From the NCBI GenBank assembly GCA_964545925.1, contig CAZJHM010000007.1, positions 1 through 27,445 on the forward strand: DNA of 27,445 nt, written 5' to 3'. Shown here one piece after another: positions 22,463-27,445 of this stretch. The position numbers and the translations under genes were made by a program. Numbering within the stretch: the stretch's first letter is position 1; every line of letters starts with the position of its first letter. The notes under the pieces were generated by a model. That model had not been told where the DNA came from. It saw nothing but the letters and a program-made list of their open reading frames with translations, and made no database searches. The DNA comes from CAZJHM01 sp964545925 (GTDB lineage: Archaea; Iainarchaeota; Iainarchaeia; Iainarchaeales; CAZJHM01).

Positions 22463-22855
22463 TTATTCAAAAGGAATTAATTGTATTTCGCCTGTTTGTC
22501 CAGGTCTGCTTGTAACTTTTGCTTTTTTCTCTACATTACCTTGTTTTATCTTGACAATTGCTCCTTTTGTTATAACATTTCTTCTTGTGTATTGTCTGTT
22601 TGCCTTGTTTTCAACAACAGAAACAATCTCAACTTTCATATTTTTTCCTTTTTCTGAAAGTATTCCTTCTTTTCCTGAATAAAGTTTTACTTTAGAGTTT
22701 CCACCCCTTGTTCTCAAAATCTTGGATTTCTTTTCTCCAACAGTTGTTTCAGATGGAATACCTCCTTTCTGAGATTTAACTTTGTCTCTTCTTCTGTGTG
22801 TTGTGCTTATTCCACCACTTGCTTTTCTTTTTGATTTCATGTGCCATTGTGTCAT
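22463..22855 (-). CDS. rps8e: Small ribosomal subunit protein S8e
   Basis: A 130-aa archaeal/eukaryotic-type ribosomal protein of the small subunit. The N-terminal KSKRKASGGI and ETTVGEKKSKILRTRGGNSK (about 35-54) blocks, and the closing VTSRPGQTGEI stretch, are family hallmarks. The start is ATG at 22855 (TQW-H-M-KSKRK fits the family); a GTG four codons upstream was rejected. GGTG (22865-22868 on this strand) is a Shine-Dalgarno site nine bases before the ATG, unlike the leaderless single genes. The tRNA-Asn gene lies only 26 bases upstream on the same strand, so a tRNA-mRNA transcript processed by tRNA end cutting is possible; a TATA-like TATAATAAAA also lies in that gap. Confidence 0.95.
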   Translation of the reverse strand: MTQWHMKSKRKASGGISTTHRRRDKVKSQKGGIPSETTVGEKKSKILRTRGGNSKVKLYSGKEGILSEKGKNMKVEIVSVVENKANRQYTRRNVITKGAIVKIKQGNVEKKAKVTSRPGQTGEIQLIPFE

Positions 22856-22881
22856 TTTTTTATACACCTTTTTTTATTATA

Positions 22882-22954
22882 CGCCTGAGGGAGGACTTGA
22901 ACCTCCGACCTGCCGGTTAACAGCCGGACGCTCTACCTGCTGAGCTACTCAGGC
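22882..22954 (-). tRNA. tRNA-Asn (GTT)
   Basis: A 73-nt cloverleaf. The acceptor stem GCCTGAG/CTCAGGC pairs fully; D-stem GCTC/GAGC; anticodon loop CTGTTAA with anticodon GTT; variable loop of five; T-stem GGAGG/CCTCC with loop TTCAAGT; discriminator G73. The outermost anticodon-stem pair is a U-C mismatch (27-43); the other four pairs are G-C. No CCA is encoded and there is no intron. It is followed at 26 bases by rps8e on the same strand. An AT-rich TATA-like stretch lies about 45 nt upstream of the 5' end. Confidence 0.96.
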
Positions 22955-23022
22955 TTTTCTACCAGCTTATAAAAAACTACCCTTACAAAAGATATAAAAA
23001 CAATTCCCTTCCTCCAAAATCT

Positions 23023-23031
23023 TTTTTAATC
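23023..23031 (+). promoter_or_regulatory. TATA-like box of the 239-aa gene
   Basis: TTTTTTAAT is centred about 24 bp before the ATG at 23051, giving a leaderless transcript. Confidence 0.45.
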
Positions 23032-23050
23032 TCTTCTACAATATCTTTAT

Positions 23051-23770
23051 ATGATTAAAAAACCCCCTCTAAATCAAAAATTAGGTTTTGTAATTACTCC
23101 TCTTCTTCCCTCTCAGTTTGATATTCGACAAGCAGAAAACAATGACTTTCTTTCTGAAAAGGAAAAAGCCATACCAAAAGATAAACTTAGTTTAGTATAT
23201 ACAATAAAGGCAGATTTTTTCAATCCTTCTCAAACAATAGAACAAGGAGAGAAAACAATATTTCTAACAAATCCAACAATTCAATCTTTACTATATGGGG
23301 TTCTTGGCAAAAAATTAAATTTAGGTTCTGTTTTTGGAAGAATAACATTAGTTACAAATGGAAAATCTTTTGCTCTTCATTATTATCCTTTTGGAACTCC
23401 TTCTTTTAAACCAAAAGATTTTCTTAAAGGAAAAGGAATAGCCTCTCTCTTTGAATTAAAAATTCTCCAAGATTTTGCAAGAAGAAACAAAGGACAATTC
23501 AAATCATATATAAAAAATAATTCAAGTTTATCACAAGAAAGAAAAAATCAACTTTTAGAAAGATATGGAGCAATAGATGAATATAGCGGAGTTTTCCAAG
23601 ATGCAAGAACTTTAGAACAAGAAATTGCAATTTTAAGGGATTTCATTCGCTCTAAAAGAGCTCAAAGAGTTTATGCAGAAATAAAATCAGGAAAAAGAAT
23701 AACACCTAACAACCAAAGAGCATTAGATTCTCTTGGAAAAGCAATGAGAAGAACAAGATTAAGAAAATAA
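23051..23770 (+). CDS. Hypothetical protein, 239 aa
   Basis: I do not recognise this protein. It has no signal peptide or membrane segment. Residues 90-140 hold a strand-rich stretch followed by LKGKGIASLFELKILQDFA (about 125-143); its G-K-G-I-A pattern before a helix loosely resembles the acetyl-CoA loop of GNAT enzymes, but the match is weak and could be chance. The C-terminal 60 residues are helical and basic, ending in RRTRLRK, which may bind nucleic acid. It is a single-gene unit, leaderless by its TATA box, between tRNA-Asn and ftsZ. Start ATG at 23051. Confidence 0.7.
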   Translation: MIKKPPLNQKLGFVITPLLPSQFDIRQAENNDFLSEKEKAIPKDKLSLVYTIKADFFNPSQTIEQGEKTIFLTNPTIQSLLYGVLGKKLNLGSVFGRITLVTNGKSFALHYYPFGTPSFKPKDFLKGKGIASLFELKILQDFARRNKGQFKSYIKNNSSLSQERKNQLLERYGAIDEYSGVFQDARTLEQEIAILRDFIRSKRAQRVYAEIKSGKRITPNNQRALDSLGKAMRRTRLRK

Positions 23771-23966
23771 TTTCTAAAATAAAAAAATACATAACTAATT
23801 TTTTATTTTCCCAGAATTTTTTTCCCATCAAACAAAAAAATCCCTCATCTACATAACCAATTTTTTCCTCTTCTCTGATTTTTTCCTCCTCCTCTTTTTC
23901 CTCCTTAAAAAATAACAACTTAAACATAATTTTCTAAACCTTGAAATTTTAGCACCTTTTCCACGA
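23771..23966. other. Spacer with T-runs and a long pyrimidine tract
   Basis: No coding frame is supported. Several runs of six or more T (for example near 23800-23806 and 23817-23823) could end transcription of the 239-aa gene. From 23861 to 23906 the plus strand is almost purely pyrimidine, broken only by GA at 23877-23878, and contains repeated CCTCC. Confidence 0.5.
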
Positions 23967-24000
23967 TAAGTATATAAATAAGTTCGTGAGTATATACTTA
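23967..24000. promoter_or_regulatory. ftsZ promoter with 10-bp inverted repeat
   Basis: TAAGTATATA (23967-23976) and TATATACTTA (23991-24000) form a perfect 10-bp inverted repeat with a 14-base spacer. The left arm overlaps the TATA box GTATATAAATA (23970-23980); the right arm ends about where transcription should begin. A dimeric regulator bound here would cover both. The resulting leader would be about 40 nt, long for this genome. Confidence 0.5.
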
Positions 24001-24031
24001 GAGCTTTCTTTTTAAGAGGCCTGGGTAGAAT

Positions 24032-24037
24032 GAGGTG
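24032..24037 (+). promoter_or_regulatory. Shine-Dalgarno site fixing the TTG start of ftsZ
   Basis: GAGGTG lies five bases before TTG at 24043. The only upstream codon in frame is a stop (24031-24033), so TTG is the sole possible early start. Confidence 0.75.
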
Positions 24038-24042
24038 GTTCT

Positions 24043-25140
24043 TTGAAAGGACTTGTTGATACAATTAGTAAAACAAAAAAACCAGCATCACAAGAGAGAA
24101 ATTCAGAATTAATTGAGTCTCTCAAAATCATGGTTGTAGGTGCAGGCGGAGCAGGATGTAATGCTATAAACCGTTTGGCAGCTATGGGAGTTGCTGGTGC
24201 ACAGTTAGTAGCTGTGAACACCGACAGAAAACATTTAACAGAAGTTGTAACAGATGATGTAACAAAACTTCTGATAGGAAAAGCAGTAACAAGAGGATTA
24301 GGTGCAGGCGGATATCCAGAAATGGGAGCAAAGGCTGCAGAAGTTTCACGCTCACTTTTGGAAGAAACATTAGCAGATGTTGACTTGCTCTTCTTAACCG
24401 CAGGTATGGGAGGAGGAACAGGTTCCGGAGCAGCTCCAATTGTTGCAGAGATTGCAAAAGACCAAGGAGCAATAGTAATTGCAATGGTAACATATCCATT
24501 TGCATTAGAAAAAGCAAGATTAATAAAAGCTGAAGAAGCAATAGAAGCTTTAAGACAAGCAACAGACACAGTTGTTGTAATAGATAACAACCGCTTAGTT
24601 GAGTTAGTCCCTAACTTGCCAATAGATGAAGCATTCAGAGTTGCAGATGAAGTTATTGCAAGAACAGTTCGCGGAATAACTGAAACAATCACACAACCTT
24701 CATTAATTGGAGTAGACTTTGCTGATGTCCGTAGTGTAATGTCCAACAAAGGATTAAGTGTTATAGCAGTTGGAGAAAGCAAGGGAGTAGACAAAGTAAA
24801 TGAAGTTGTAGAAGATACTTTGAGAAATGCTCTCTTAGATGTAGACATAGGCGGAGCCAAGTCAGTATTAATCCATATAACAGGAGGACCTGACTTAACT
24901 TTAGGAGAAGCAAATAAAATAGGAGAACTTTTAACAGAAAACATAGACCCTAAAGCTATGGTTATCTGGGGAGCTCGTATAGACCCAACTTTCGAGAACC
25001 GCTTAGAAGTAATCTCTATTTTCACAGGAGTAAAGTCACCTTACATAAAAGCAGGACATGATGATGTTGAAGACAAACGTTCATCTTTTATGTCAAGAAA
25101 AAGTAAGGAACAGCACGACTTAGACTTAGACTTCTTGTAA
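24043..25140 (+). CDS. ftsZ: Cell division protein FtsZ
   Basis: Tubulin-like GTPase that polymerises at the division site. The 365-aa protein has the nucleotide-binding MVVGAGGAGCNAINRL (about 30-45), the tubulin signature GMGGGTGSGAAP (about 121-132), and the T7 loop GVDFADVRSVM with the catalytic aspartates (about 226-236). The C-terminus ends in an acidic DLDLDFL, a possible partner-binding tail. The start is TTG at 24043, backed by a strong GAGGTG site and lack of any other option. Transcription appears to come from the inverted-repeat TATA promoter about 70 bp upstream, with a long leader. A hairpin plus T-tract follows the stop, then the assembly gap. The longer antisense frame here is a shadow. 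Confidence 0.97.
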   Translation: MKGLVDTISKTKKPASQERNSELIESLKIMVVGAGGAGCNAINRLAAMGVAGAQLVAVNTDRKHLTEVVTDDVTKLLIGKAVTRGLGAGGYPEMGAKAAEVSRSLLEETLADVDLLFLTAGMGGGTGSGAAPIVAEIAKDQGAIVIAMVTYPFALEKARLIKAEEAIEALRQATDTVVVIDNNRLVELVPNLPIDEAFRVADEVIARTVRGITETITQPSLIGVDFADVRSVMSNKGLSVIAVGESKGVDKVNEVVEDTLRNALLDVDIGGAKSVLIHITGGPDLTLGEANKIGELLTENIDPKAMVIWGARIDPTFENRLEVISIFTGVKSPYIKAGHDDVEDKRSSFMSRKSKEQHDLDLDFL

Positions 25141-25155
25141 ATTCTTTTGATTTTC

Positions 25156-25183
25156 AGGGGCTTCTGCCCCTCTCTCCATTTTT
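25156..25183 (+). terminator. Hairpin and T-tract after ftsZ
   Basis: AGGGGC (25156-25161), loop TTCT, GCCCCT (25166-25171) form a perfect 6-bp GC-rich stem 16 bases after the ftsZ stop. It is followed by a pyrimidine stretch and TTTTT that runs into the Ns. It looks like an intrinsic terminator, although archaeal termination usually needs only T-runs. Confidence 0.5.
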
Positions 25184-25283
25184 NNNNNNNNNNNNNNNNN
25201 NNNNNNNNNNNNNNNNNNNNNNNNNNNNNNNNNNNNNNNNNNNNNNNNNNNNNNNNNNNNNNNNNNNNNNNNNNNNNNNNNNN
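25184..25283. other. Assembly gap of 100 N
   Basis: Exactly 100 unknown bases, a conventional placeholder for a scaffold join of unknown true size. Gene order across it (ftsZ to the truncated gene) is therefore not proven to be contiguous at close range. Confidence 0.98.
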
Positions 25284-25561
25284 TAGTCTTTGTTTTACCT
25301 TCTTTTTTACAATCTTCTCAAGAAGAAGGATATAATTCCATAATCACAAAACAAAAAGCAATTGAAATTGCACAAGCAAGTTCATGTATCAAAGAAGGAA
25401 ATCTAACAGACGAGATATGGTATAATGATGGCACAAGAACTTGGTGGATTAGTATGGAAATGTTTCAACCTTTAGAAGGTTGCTCTCCAGCTTGTGTAAT
25501 CAGTGAAGAAACAAAAACAGCAGAAATCAATTATATGTGCACTGGTTTAATCACTGAATAA
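25284..25561 (+). CDS. Secreted-type protein, 5' end lost in the gap
   Basis: The frame beginning GTC at 25286 is open to TAA at 25559-25561 (about 91 codons). Its first residues (VFVLPSFLQSSQEEG) look like the end of a signal peptide or membrane anchor, followed by ITKQKAIEIAQASSC, WYNDGTRTWWISM, GCSPACVISEETKTAEIN and a final CTGL. The WYNDGTRTWWI and AEINYMCTG stretches resemble a small extracytoplasmic domain, PepSY-like in style, found in DPANN lipoproteins; this is recognition by pattern only. Three or four cysteines could form disulfides. The 3' end overlaps the convergent P-loop gene by 11 bp. The true start lies in or before the gap. Confidence 0.68.
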
Positions 25562-26075
25562 TTCCATCTTTTTCAAGATTTTTTTTAATCATTTCAAATC
25601 TTTTTTCAATTCCCATTAATGGAATAAAAACTGGTTTATACCCAAGTTTTTCATAAGTTTCAAGTATTAGTTTATGAAGTTCTTCAGAATCTTTATCACT
25701 TTCTCTTCTTATTCCATCAAAATTCTCCCCTTTTATTCTTTCAAGAATGAAAACTTTATCATAAATATGTTTATGATTTTTTATTTCTTCAGGAATTTCA
25801 ATATTTTTCTTTTTTAAATAAGCAATTCCTTCTATTGTCCCAGTATCTAAAAAAGTCAAATCTTTAATTTCAGCTTCTTTTTTCTTTTGTTCATTGAAAA
25901 CAATTTTCTGAAATTCAAGTATATTTGTCCAAGGCAAAAATCCATTTTGTTTTTTCAATTCTTTTTTTATGATTTTCCGAGCATTTTCCTCAATTACTTT
26001 AAATCCTTTTTTCTTGATATATGCAATTAAACTTGATTTTCCAGAATTAGGAGCTCCGGTTATAACTATTTTCAT
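25551..26075 (-). CDS. P-loop NTPase (AAA_28/NadR-like kinase fold)
   Basis: A 174-aa ATPase or kinase with Walker A GAPNSGKSS (about 7-15), followed by EENARKIIKKEL and the Walker B-like strand LTFLDTGTIEG (about 73-83), in the order seen in the AAA_28 group (small NadR/thymidylate-kinase-like P-loop proteins). The rest contains an arginine-bearing segment (FDGIRRESD, near 120) that may be the lid, and a Y-K-L-G-Y ending helix typical of the group. Substrate unknown. The ATG at 26075 is 51 bp from the divergent HD gene, with one palindromic TTTATAAA between them. Confidence 0.8.
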   Translation of the reverse strand: MKIVITGAPNSGKSSLIAYIKKKGFKVIEENARKIIKKELKKQNGFLPWTNILEFQKIVFNEQKKKEAEIKDLTFLDTGTIEGIAYLKKKNIEIPEEIKNHKHIYDKVFILERIKGENFDGIRRESDKDSEELHKLILETYEKLGYKPVFIPLMGIEKRFEMIKKNLEKDGIIQ

Positions 26076-26096
26076 ATCTATCTATTTTCTAAAATG

Positions 26097-26105
26097 TTTA
26101 TAAAA
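26097..26105. promoter_or_regulatory. Palindromic TATA box shared by divergent genes
   Basis: TTTATAAA (26097-26104) is self-complementary and centred about 26 bp from the P-loop gene ATG (26075, -) and about 26 bp from the HD gene ATG (26127, +). Both transcripts would be leaderless. Confidence 0.6.
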
Positions 26106-26126
26106 TAGTTTGAACATCATTTTATT

Positions 26127-27112
26127 ATGCCAAATCAATTAATTGTCAATGATTCAGTTTATGGAAATATAACTTTTACAGACCCTCTTTTAATAGATTT
26201 AATTAATTCTCCAACTTTACAAAGATTAAAAAAGTTATACAATTTGAAGTTTTAGAAGAATTAAATGGGCCTAAATCTTTTACAAGGTTTGAACATTGTC
26301 AAGGTGTAGCAATTCTAGCCCAAAGATTAAAATTACCAAGAGATGAAGTTATTGCGTCTTTATTGCATGATATACCTCACACAGCTTTTTCTCATTTAAC
26401 AGACAGAATTTTTTCCAAAAAAGGAGAATCTTATCATGAATCAATTTTCTCAGCCTATCTTTCTAGTCGCCCTGATTTAAAAAGAATATTTGCAAAACAT
26501 AAAGTAGATATTTCAAAATTTTTAGATTTATCTAAATTTCCATTTCTTTCTGCTGAAAAACCAAATCTTTCAATAGACAGATTGGATTATGTTTTCAGAG
26601 AAATGGCTTTAAATGGTGAAGGAGAACTTGCAAATAATTTATCAAGAAAACTTATAGTATTAGAAAAACATTTAGCATTTGCAGATATAGAATCAGCAAG
26701 AATATTTGCAAAAAGATTTGTTCGTTTTAACAATTCTAATTGGTTTAATAAAGATAAATCTCAGAGAGCAAAAGTTCTTGCTAGACTTCTAACTTATGCT
26801 TTGCAAAAAAGAATAATAGTGAAATCTGATTTTTTCAAATTATCAGAAATAGAAATTTTAAGAAAACTTGAAGCTAGTGGAGATTTGTTAATACTAACTC
26901 AACTAAATCAACTCCGAGAAAAAAAGAGACCAACTGAAAGAAAAGATGTTTTCAAAACAACTCAATCAAGAGCTCTCGACCCAGCAGTTCATACTCCTGA
27001 TTTGTTATGGAACTGGGAAAGATTAACTAGTTTAGACAAAAAATACAAATTAGCAATAGAAAGATTACTTGCAAAAAACAAACCACCTAAAAACAAATCA
27101 AGAAGAAAATAA
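26127..27112 (+). pseudogene. HD-domain phosphohydrolase, frame interrupted at an A-run
   Basis: Reading from ATG at 26127 gives 42 codons ending at TAG (26253-26255). The frame one base back carries the rest to 27112, giving a 328-aa composite. It matches the HD superfamily of COG1078 (dNTPase/SAMHD1-like): SPTLQRLKK (about 29-37) joins to VIQFEVLEELNGPKSFTRFEHCQGV, then ALLHD-type LLHDIPHTAFSH, YHE and SIDRLDYVFREM, so all metal ligands (H, HD, D) are present. The shift falls at 26228-26234, A_AAA_AAG in the zero frame. One missing A in a run of six would restore the frame, so sequencing error or true mutation is likely; programmed -1 slippage gives exactly the same product. An ATG at 26363 lies within the HD motif and cannot be the true start. 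Confidence 0.8.
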
Positions 27113-27113
27113 T

Positions 27114-27445
27114 TCAATATCTCAATCCGCATTCTTGAACATTCTTGGAAACAGCAGAGCAAAATTTATCTAATTCTTTTAATTCTAAAGGCTCTTTTTT
27201 CACAGGAGAATTTTCAGTCCTATATTGCTGTATAAAATATTTCTTAGCCCCTTTTATCTGCTTTGAAATCTCAATATAATCTTCTAAACCAAGAGAAGGA
27301 TAAGCAGTAGTCCTAAATTCATAATCTAAACCAGAATCCATAATCAATTTAACTGATTCTTTTATTTTCTCAGTCTCCCTATACCCACTAATCTCATGAT
27401 AACGAGAAAAAGGAGCTTTTATATCCATAGCAATATAATCAACTA
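27114..27445 (-). CDS. NrdG-like radical SAM activating protein, C-terminal part
   Basis: The frame is open from the window edge to TGA at 27114-27116. Upstream of the internal Met at 27428 the codons read V-D-Y-I-A, so VDYIAMDIKAPFSRY is continuous and the true start lies beyond 27445. DYIAMDIKAPF, YEFRTTAYP and IQQYRTEN are characteristic of the C-terminal half of the anaerobic ribonucleoside-triphosphate reductase activase family related to pyruvate-formate-lyase activase. The CxxxCxxC cluster motif would be in the missing N-terminal part. It ends one base after the convergent HD gene. With the redoxin in this window it may belong to anaerobic dNTP synthesis. Confidence 0.82.
   Translation of the reverse strand, partial: VDYIAMDIKAPFSRYHEISGYRETEKIKESVKLIMDSGLDYEFRTTAYPSLGLEDYIEISKQIKGAKKYFIQQYRTENSPVKKEPLELKELDKFCSAVSKNVQECGLRY

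Noticed and set aside
24012..25025. A 337-residue open frame antisense to ftsZ
   Set aside because: It mirrors the codon pattern of FtsZ on the opposite strand, has low-complexity Ser/Thr/Ala-rich translation and no family match; a shadow of a strongly coding gene.
25147..25335. An open frame spanning the N gap
   Set aside because: It is open only because unknown bases contain no stops. After the gap the real coding frame is a different one, ending at 25561.
26363..27112. A separate 249-aa gene starting at ATG 26363
   Set aside because: That ATG lies inside the LLHD metal-binding motif of the HD domain, and convincing coding sequence continues upstream in the same frame to the slippage site.
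1..27445. CRISPR array, insertion sequence, integrase or prophage
   Set aside because: No regularly spaced repeats, transposase, integrase or phage structural genes were seen; the window looks like core chromosome with lineage-specific genes.

Overview
The window is 27.4 kb of very AT-rich archaeal DNA with a 100-base assembly gap. The information-processing genes are archaeal: aRF1 with NIKS and GGQ motifs, archaeal-type AlaRS, Dph2, Trm5-type methyltransferase, ribosomal protein S8e, a TATA-box promoter system. Many proteins are short and lysine-rich, genes are tightly packed, and there are several lineage-specific small membrane proteins. This suggests a DPANN archaeon of the Woesearchaeota/Pacearchaeota kind. 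That assignment is an inference from composition and gene style, not from a marker phylogeny.

Layout. 1-3.1 kb: DUF63 membrane protein (-) divergent from a Trm5-like tRNA methyltransferase (+), then a VapC-like PIN nuclease (+) tail-to-tail with a ribbon-helix-helix protein (-), then ScpB (+). 3.1-6.3 kb: a minus-strand operon of DHH/DHHA1 phosphoesterase, thioredoxin-reductase-like flavoprotein and enolase, overlapping the end of scpB. 6.3-9.5 kb: a 411-aa PIN-like protein, a small membrane protein, and a tight four-gene operon of pilin-like secreted proteins; its second gene has no AUG/GUG/UUG start. 9.5-14.6 kb: family 2 glycosyltransferase (-); dph2-prf1-truD (+); an Alg7/WecA-type phospho-sugar transferase. 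14.7-18.8 kb: PEP synthase, a glutaredoxin-like protein (-) and a site-2 protease. 18.9-22.2 kb: small membrane protein, double winged-helix regulator and alaS. 22.2-23.0 kb: a probable small non-coding RNA, rps8e (-) and tRNA-Asn(GTT) (-). 23.0-25.2 kb: an unknown 239-aa gene, then ftsZ with a leadered, inverted-repeat promoter. After the gap (25184-25283): a 5'-truncated secreted-protein gene, a P-loop NTPase (-), an HD phosphohydrolase interrupted at a perfect A_AAA_AAG heptamer, and the C-terminal part of a NrdG-like radical-SAM activase (-) that runs off the end.

How genes are expressed. First genes of transcription units have a TATA-like box centred about 25 bp before the start codon, so their mRNAs should be leaderless. 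Some operon-internal genes and a few leadered ones (60-aa membrane protein, dph2, rps8e, ftsZ, the pilin-like gene at 8382) carry GGTG/GTGAT-type Shine-Dalgarno sites. Three divergent pairs have start codons only 49-51 bp apart with one TATA-like box in the middle.

Functional links. dph2, prf1, truD, trm5, alaS, rps8e and tRNA-Asn make translation the main theme. Enolase plus PEP synthase cover the PEP node of central carbon metabolism. The flavoprotein reductase, glutaredoxin-like protein and NrdG-like activase may serve thiol redox and anaerobic dNTP synthesis. The two glycosyl-transfer enzymes, site-2 protease and pilin-like operon concern the cell surface; FtsZ and ScpB concern division and chromosome organisation.
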